This document shows, piece after piece, positions 58,358-64,000 of a stretch of 64,000 nt of DNA. The translations under genes were made by a program, and so were the position numbers. The stretch lies in assembly GCA_035578155.1 (NCBI GenBank), contig JAPWDM010000005.1, positions 496,001 through 560,000 on the forward strand. The letters are read 5' to 3'. The notes below the pieces were generated by a model. That model was given only the letters and a program-made list of their open reading frames with translations. It made no database searches and was not told the origin of the DNA. Numbering within the stretch: the first letter of the stretch is position 1; each line of letters starts with the position of its first letter. This stretch comes from Brachynemurus nebulosus (Eukaryota; Arthropoda; Insecta; Neuroptera; Myrmeleontidae).

Positions 58358-60389
58358 GCTAAAACTTTTTTTTTAATAATTAAGATACTTATATATACGC
58401 GTCATCGAGACTTAACGCTACGCCTAATTTCCAGTTCCTACATTATACAGCTTTCAAAGAACACCTCTGTGAGGAATGGACGGAAGGACATTAAAGTGAT
58501 CTTATAAGAGTTCCGTTTTTCCTTTTAAGGTACGGATTAAATATTCAACTTGTTCATAGCTGGTCATAATTGCATTCTTTAATTTAATGCCTGTAATCAA
58601 ATTTATAGCAAAACAGTAATCAAACTACTAAGTTGTCTGGTCACACTGAACCAGATACATATGTACGTATCACAGTTGACCTGTATATAGTAGAAATAAT
58701 TTTTTAAGTAAAAATTGGACTGCTATAAACATAATCATTAAGATTCCACACGAAATAAGTTATTTGATAGAACGCTGTAAGATACTTTTTTCATTATTTT
58801 GTTTCTGAATGGCCTGAACCTTAAGATTGTGCAGCGAGGCAACAGCGGATGAATAGAATTATATATAAGAAGAATATGTTGCAAGTCGTCTTTTGTAAGT
58901 GAGCAGTCCCACAGTGAGCGCCCAAGTGTTCACCTTTTGATCACATAAAAATGAAGAGATCATAATTTTGATTTTTTCTTTCATTATCTTTGAAATACTT
59001 TAAAACGGACAAAAATTTTTATAAATAATTCTATATCGTTTCATATACGCTTAAAATAAATATAATGAGTTCTACCGTCCCTAGCTCTGGATATAAATTT
59101 TTAATTTTTTTTTTTTTTAAAATGTTAAACAAGTTTTTGAAAATGGAAATGTTTTCTGTTAAGTAATTGATAAAATATATGTCCCAATCCCAGTATTCTG
59201 TGTAATATAATTCCCTTTTCGGGATCAAAAATCTTTGAAATAAAATTTGATTAATACAATGAGATCAGTCTACCCTCTAGATTTCGAAATTAATTTCACC
59301 CTGTATAAATCCGTACAGATCAAAATATGTAAGCACACTAAAATCAGTTTCTAAAAATTCTTATGTAATTTTTTCGCTGTTTCCGACCGTGTAAAAACAA
59401 TTTGGGAAAATTGCGTATTGTTTGATAAAAAATGCTCAATTAAATCACGTTCTGGTCATCGAACATGTTTGACTGAAAAACTCATGCAAGGGTTTAGAGC
59501 ATCCAACGTTTTTCAAAATTCTATAAAGTTGAAATGTTTTGTTTATTTTCGAATTTTATGGACCTCAAAACAAATTTCTCGTACAATTGTGGACTCCATT
59601 CTCTGCATGATAACGATTGTAATATCTGAATTTTCTTTCTGGCAATTCGCTACAAACAAAAAGGTTGGTGACGCTTTCAGTTACAGATATACTTGCGAAA
59701 AAATAAAAAAATTTCTACAGGTCTGTTTCAAATTTGTGTATCACGTTATGCTAATTGAAATATAGTATGATCGTAAGTTATCTCACCAGTTCACAATATT
59801 TTGTCGTTAAGAAAAAAAGTGCACAGTTGGAGTCCCTACCCGATCAATTACCGTTTATTTATACGCACCTTTGTACTCACTACAGCTGATTCCACAAACA
59901 AATTGGCTCATTAGAATCGACGTGGATACACTGTAAAGATTTTGTTGAGGTTTCATTCACGTAAAAAAAATAGTATGGAAAGTAACAAAATTTTAGAGTG
60001 TATACCACGATATGGTCTAACTCTTTCATTTTTTAAATTCAATTACACAATTTAAACATACATATAAAATTGAACAATTTATTTTTTTTAAATATAAGTA
60101 TTTATTACAGGAAACTCACGTACTTTTTCTTAAAAAAAATTTTTTTTGAAACATATTTTAAAATTTGTTTCTAATTTAATATCAAATAAAAATATATAAA
60201 TGTCCAATAAATTGGACATTGAAAATAATTTTTTGATTCGTTCAAAAATAAAAAAAGACGAGATACTTTTCACTTAGCGTGATTGGATGCTTAATTTAAA
60301 ATTGCCTTTAAGTTGTTACAAAAATTGTTAAAGAGTGAAATACATTTTTGAAAAATCAAAACAAATAATTTTCAAATCTTTAGTTCAAA
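58358..60389. other. Unannotated tract with one shared dispersed motif
   Basis: At about 59455-59495 the stretch CATCGAACATGTTTGACTG and following is related to those at 15018 and 19636. The 115-codon frame at 59418-59765 covers it but has no known domain. Otherwise nothing was recognised. Confidence 0.45.
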
Positions 60390-61073
60390 AAATAAGGCAT
60401 GCACACGACTTAAATACCGATATGGTGGCAGAAAGTACAGTGGCAGTAAAAAACTTACATACACTGACCGGACCGCAAAAGTAATTCATCGGTTTGTAGA
60501 AAAATGTGTCAATAAAAACTAGAAGACTGATTATAATTTTTATTTTTTCATCACCAAGGAGAACAAAGAAATTGGAGGGGTTAGCTTTATGAAAAAAGTA
60601 TGCTTTTGGCGATAAAAATGGCATATTCTGGAATTTAGAATTTTTATTTACGGCACATGAGGGCACACATCCAGCACAATACGCCACAACTTTTTTGTTT
60701 GGAAAAAAGAAAATGACGGAATTAACTTTATTGACAGATGATCAACCAAACGGTCGGAAAACGACATTTCATATTACGCGACCTAATGCTATTCCAATTC
60801 ACGGTGGAAATGATTCTAAACTACAATAATTCTATTTAATAAAAAAATTAAAGAAATTCTGTTAAACATTTCTGTAATACTTAATTAATAAAGTGTGGAT
60901 ATTTATTTGAATTACATAATTATACAGCCAAGTGGTCAGAAAATCACATTTTAGATTAAATTATATGTAATTTAGAAAATTGAAAATCGTCATATGTGGT
61001 CGGTCCGCATAAAATTATCCGAGATTTTACAGGGTCATGACTGAAAATAGGTTAAGAAACAGTGCGTTAAATT
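60390..61073 (+). mobile_element. Uncharacterised dispersed element, copy 2
   Basis: It aligns with the minus strand of 22490-22823 from the coding stretch through about 250 bp of 3' non-coding sequence (ATCGTCATATGTGGTC, TTTTACAGGGTC, TTAAGAAACAGTGCG). The right edge resembles a hAT terminus. The left limit is arbitrary; the plus strand there contains AHEGTHPAQYATTFLFGKK in one frame, comparable with the copy at 23.5 kb. Confidence 0.5.
60713..60829 (+). pseudogene. Conserved peptide of unknown function, copy 2
   Basis: The frame from the ATG at 60713 to the TAA at 60827-60829 gives 38 residues with TELTLLTDDQPNGRKTTFHI, TRPNAIPIHGG and NDSKLQ. The same frame is open upstream to about 60691 (FLFGKKK), so the ATG is probably internal to a longer ancestral coding region. 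It matches the peptide encoded on the minus strand at 22656-22823; codon differences in the best-conserved stretch are synonymous. I cannot name the family. Upstream (60400-60690) only interrupted frames remain, so this is most likely the 3' end of a broken element gene. It contains no catalytic motif that I recognise. Confidence 0.45.
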
Positions 61074-62020
61074 AAACTGAAAGTATCAAAAAACATTTAA
61101 TTTATGTACATAGCGTCAAGAGTGTTTCTATACTTATTGCGGGAACTGTACGTGTTATAATATTTTATTGATATAAATATATTACATATGATATTGATCA
61201 GCGGTTGTCAAACATGCAAACCGTTTAAAAATTGGTTTATTTCGTGCGCCACGTTATTATTAAAATAAATGTTTGTACGAAAAAAAGGATTTTTTTAGTA
61301 CAGATAGCCGGGCCCGCTACATGAAATGGACGTATTCTTACCCCATTTAATATTTTTTTCAAATATGATAAAAATATTTGTTTCGACGGCAAAAAAAGGA
61401 AGAATTATGAGCGACTGTTAGAGATAAGACAAAGATAAAAAGTGTACCAGACATAACCTAGACAAAAATTATTTGTTATATAAAGTGCATATATAATTAT
61501 GGTTACCTTAAGGCCATGCAATTAAATTCGTACGCCTACAAAATTATTTGGAATTTTAACCGAAAATGAATACAAAATTTATGGGTTAAACATGAAATTA
61601 TTATATACTTTTTTAAAATGTTACATATAGGTACATTGCGTTTTCAGTGTTAGAGCCCCGGTAAATGAAATTAGTAGTCGGATTGAGGCATGCAAAGCGA
61701 GATTTGAACTTGATTTGAAGCATTCTGAACCAAAACTACTTTGCATTGGCTGTTAAATATTTACTTGAATTATCCTCGAATTAGTTTCGAAAACATTGTT
61801 CGAAAAATCAGCAGGTAAATTAAATCAGTTTTCAATTATTTGTTTTTTGTGCCTTACATACGCAGGTAAATACGGATTAGTATATTTTGGAACTGAACTG
61901 ATTTTGATCCAAGTTAGATTACCTACTGAGATTTAGAACATTTGTCAAACTGTGACTTGATTTTCGTAGCTACTTAATGTTAGTGAGATTAAGTTGTAAT
62001 TTCAATGTTTATATTTTACA
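61074..62020. other. Unannotated A+T-rich tract
   Basis: CAGCGGTTGTCAAAC at about 61200 looks like a hAT terminus but no partner end was found. Nothing else was recognised. Confidence 0.45.
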
Positions 62021-62022
62021 TA

Positions 62023-63328
62023 CACCCCCGTCACAAAATTTAAGACCACTTCAATTTTTTTTCTTAAAATGGTTTTATCTATGCAATGAAAACTTTAATT
62101 TAAACAACGTTGGGTATAGGATTTGATTACACATTTGGCTTCCAATTTATACACTTGTTTAAATTATTTAAGTATTTCTTTGACGATCACGTCACATCAA
62201 AGTGTGAAAGTGCATATTCTCTATTTTTAAAGAAATTGAAATATAATTTTTTTAATAGATAAAATTGTTTTCTCTTAATTACCGTTTCTATCATATTAAA
62301 TAACACATTTTTAGCTTTCTAACGACCACCGAAAAATTTCCGTGCGATGATTAGTTACGAAGTTATCAACAGTTAAAGTTTAGTGTGTGCTTTACTCTTT
62401 AAATTACTATAACTCGGTTGAAAATTGTCGTACAGAGATGAAAAAAAACTAAATTAAAGGAAGAAAAGTGATCTTTTTGAATATAATATTAAAATTAATT
62501 GAAAAAGAATTCTTTGAACTAATAGTGAGCTTTGAACGTAAAAGTTCCATTTTAAATTCTGATATCAAGTTTTTTTTTAACAAAAAATCAAAAACAATGT
62601 CTTTATAAAAATAGTGTTTTATGTTTAAATCCCTGCATTTCCGGCAAAACAAATGAGAAAGCGTTGATTTTAATACAGAATGAAAGCTTAGAATTTCTAC
62701 TTTCAGAATCTTTTCTTAAAATTTTTTTTATGTTTTACTGTTTTTCATTTATGGTTAAAAAAAAAAAAAAAACTTGATATAAGAATTTAAAATGGAACTT
62801 TTACGTTCAAAGCTCACTATTTGTTTAAAGAACTCTTTTTCAATTAATTTTAATTAGGTATTATATTCAAAAAGATCACTTTTTTCCTTTAATTTCGTCT
62901 TTTTTTTTTATCGCTGTACGACAATTTTTAACGGAGTTATAGTAATTCAAAGAGTAGAATACACACTAAACTTTGACTGTTGATAACTTCATAACTAATC
63001 ATCGTACGGAAATTTTTCGGTGGTCATTAGAAAGCTAAAAATGTGTTATTTAATATAATAGAAACGGTAATTAAGAGAAAACAATAAATTTTTATCTATT
63101 AAAAAAAAATATTTCAATTTTTTTAAAAATAGAGAATATGCACTTTCACACTTTGATGTGAGGTGATCGTCAAAGAAATGCTTAAATAATTTAAACAAGT
63201 GTATAGATTGGACGCCAAATGTGTAGTTAAATCGTATACACAACGTTGTTCAAATTAAAGTTTTCATTGCATAGATAAAACTATTTAAAAAAAAAATTGA
63301 AGTGCTCTTAAATTTTGTGACGGGGGTG
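62023..63328. mobile_element. 1.3-kb Tc1/mariner-like foldback element, arms about 550 bp
   Basis: CACCCCCGTCACAAAATTTA on the left and TAAATTTTGTGACGGGGGTG on the right lie inside TA (62021-62022, 63329-63330). Inverted similarity continues to about 62578 and from about 62772, with words such as AATTACCGTTTCTA, TTTCCGTGCGATGATTAGTT and GAACGTAAAAGTTCCATTTT on the left mirrored on the right. The terminal motif is typical of Tc1-like elements. Nearly the whole element is arm, so there is no transposase, and minus-strand frames inside are arm artefacts. Confidence 0.85.
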
Positions 63329-63330
63329 TA

Positions 63331-63571
63331 TATTTAGAATATTTTTGAAAATTTTCTTTTCAGAATGATCCAATCACGTATACATTCATTTTAGTTTCAG
63401 ATTTCAACCAATTCAGTTTAAATGCACACAATCAATACTGATCAACATATTTAGGTATATCAAATTTTGATTCAATCCTTAATTTTTAAATTATAAAAAA
63501 AAAAAAATGTAATTCCATAACATTGGGGTCATTAGATCCGATTACTGAACACAAAATTATACACAAAGAGA
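63331..63571. other. Unannotated tract
   Basis: No feature recognised. Confidence 0.5.
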
Positions 63572-63895
63572 TCATGTATTTTTAAACAAAATCAACAAGG
63601 CCAAATCGAGCTCGCACAATTAGGGTTCCATATAAAGAACCGTAAGTAGAGCAAATTAAACTTTAAATATGAATATTTAAATTTTATCCAAATTTGCTTG
63701 TGATAGCTGAAAAATTCGTGTTGTCTACGTTGTCTATTACTGTTTGTTATGTATTTAAAATATTTTTTTTCAGTAACTATTGCATTGTCAAAAAATTCAA
63801 TAGTTTTTCGGTAAACTACGAGTCAGTGTTTACTAATTCTGTTAAAATAAAAATTTTAGCTTTAGAAACGTAGGAGATCAGGGGGGAACGATCAT
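63572..63895 (+). repeat. Dispersed repeat, about 340 bp, copy 2
   Basis: Same order of blocks as at 57622-57990 (GCACAATTAGGGTTCC, ATCCAAATTTGCTTGTGATA, GTTGTCTATTACTGTTTG, TTTTAGCTTTAGAAACGTAGG). It extends close to the right edge of the window and the element class is unknown. Confidence 0.65.
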
Positions 63896-64000
63896 TCCAA
63901 CCACTGAACCAAACTGGACCTCCATTTTAATACAAACAAAAATTTAATCATTGACTGGTGATATAAATATGCTCGCATTACAAAATCTAACATTATGACT

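Noticed and set aside
59418..59765. 115-codon plus-strand frame, among the longest here
   Set aside because: No domain or motif, a biased composition, and it covers a dispersed repeat motif. A frame of this length is plausible by chance in the window.
61200..61330. hAT terminus CAGCGGTTGTCAAAC
   Set aside because: No inverted partner or 8-bp duplication was found, so I did not call an element.

Overview
No intact protein-coding gene is visible in these 64 kb. The base composition is strongly A+T-rich (about 70 % by eye, not computed). Open frames are short and scattered. There are poly-A/T and (TA)n tracts, tRNA-derived retroposons, and DNA transposons with eukaryotic-type target duplications (8-bp hAT, TA, TTAA). 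There are no ribosome-binding sites, operons, rRNA genes or CRISPR arrays. This is intergenic or intronic DNA of an animal, most likely an insect. The mix of hAT, Tc1/mariner-like, piggyBac-like and PIF/Harbinger-MADF elements fits arthropods, but no marker fixes the order or species.

Region by region. 0-5 kb: a tandem pair of hAT MITEs (468-1165), a tRNA-Thr-like repeat (about 1215-1400), a hAT derivative (1515-2427), a TTAA element (3479-4401), a truncated SINE and a small TA MITE (4984-5124). 5-12 kb: a TA-type element (5501-6127) with an inverted relative at 46.6 kb, a hAT MITE (9021-9787), a TA element (10088-10772) and a SINE (10860-11059). 12-20 kb: a PIF/Harbinger remnant carrying a broken MADF gene (12565-13658), an interrupted TA element (15878 onward) with two adjacent perfect palindromes (16526-16831), a TTAA foldback (16902-17595), an RTE/SINE-type tail and further MITEs. 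22-35 kb: three copies of one hAT family (22870-23461, 27006-27928, 33441-34325) with transposase C-terminal remnants. 35-44 kb: a foldback element interrupted by a near-perfect palindrome, a degenerate array with a period of about 160 bp that ends near (TA)36, a TTAA MITE with an adjoining SINE, and more palindromes. 46-58 kb: a TA element interrupted by a SINE and a hAT MITE (48929-50959), a reference copy of the 16-kb element (51572-52245), and a 2.2-kb transposon with terminal inverted repeats of about 600 bp around a decayed DDE transposase (55428-57620). 58-64 kb: a pogo-like MITE, a repeat encoding a short conserved peptide of unknown function (also at 22.7 kb), and a 1.3-kb Tc1/mariner-like foldback (62023-63328).

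The window is a record of nested transposition. Element boundaries are assigned by eye from matching terminal inverted repeats plus target duplications; for hAT copies the 8-bp duplications make these calls strong. The least expected features are the two adjacent perfect palindromes with the same 9-nt loop, the near-perfect palindrome between 18-bp direct repeats at 35.7-36.0 kb, the degenerate 160-bp array, the tRNA-like sequences in the middle of a longer repeat, a hammerhead-like stem-loop found twice with different stem sequences, and the conserved peptide whose two copies differ mainly at synonymous sites.
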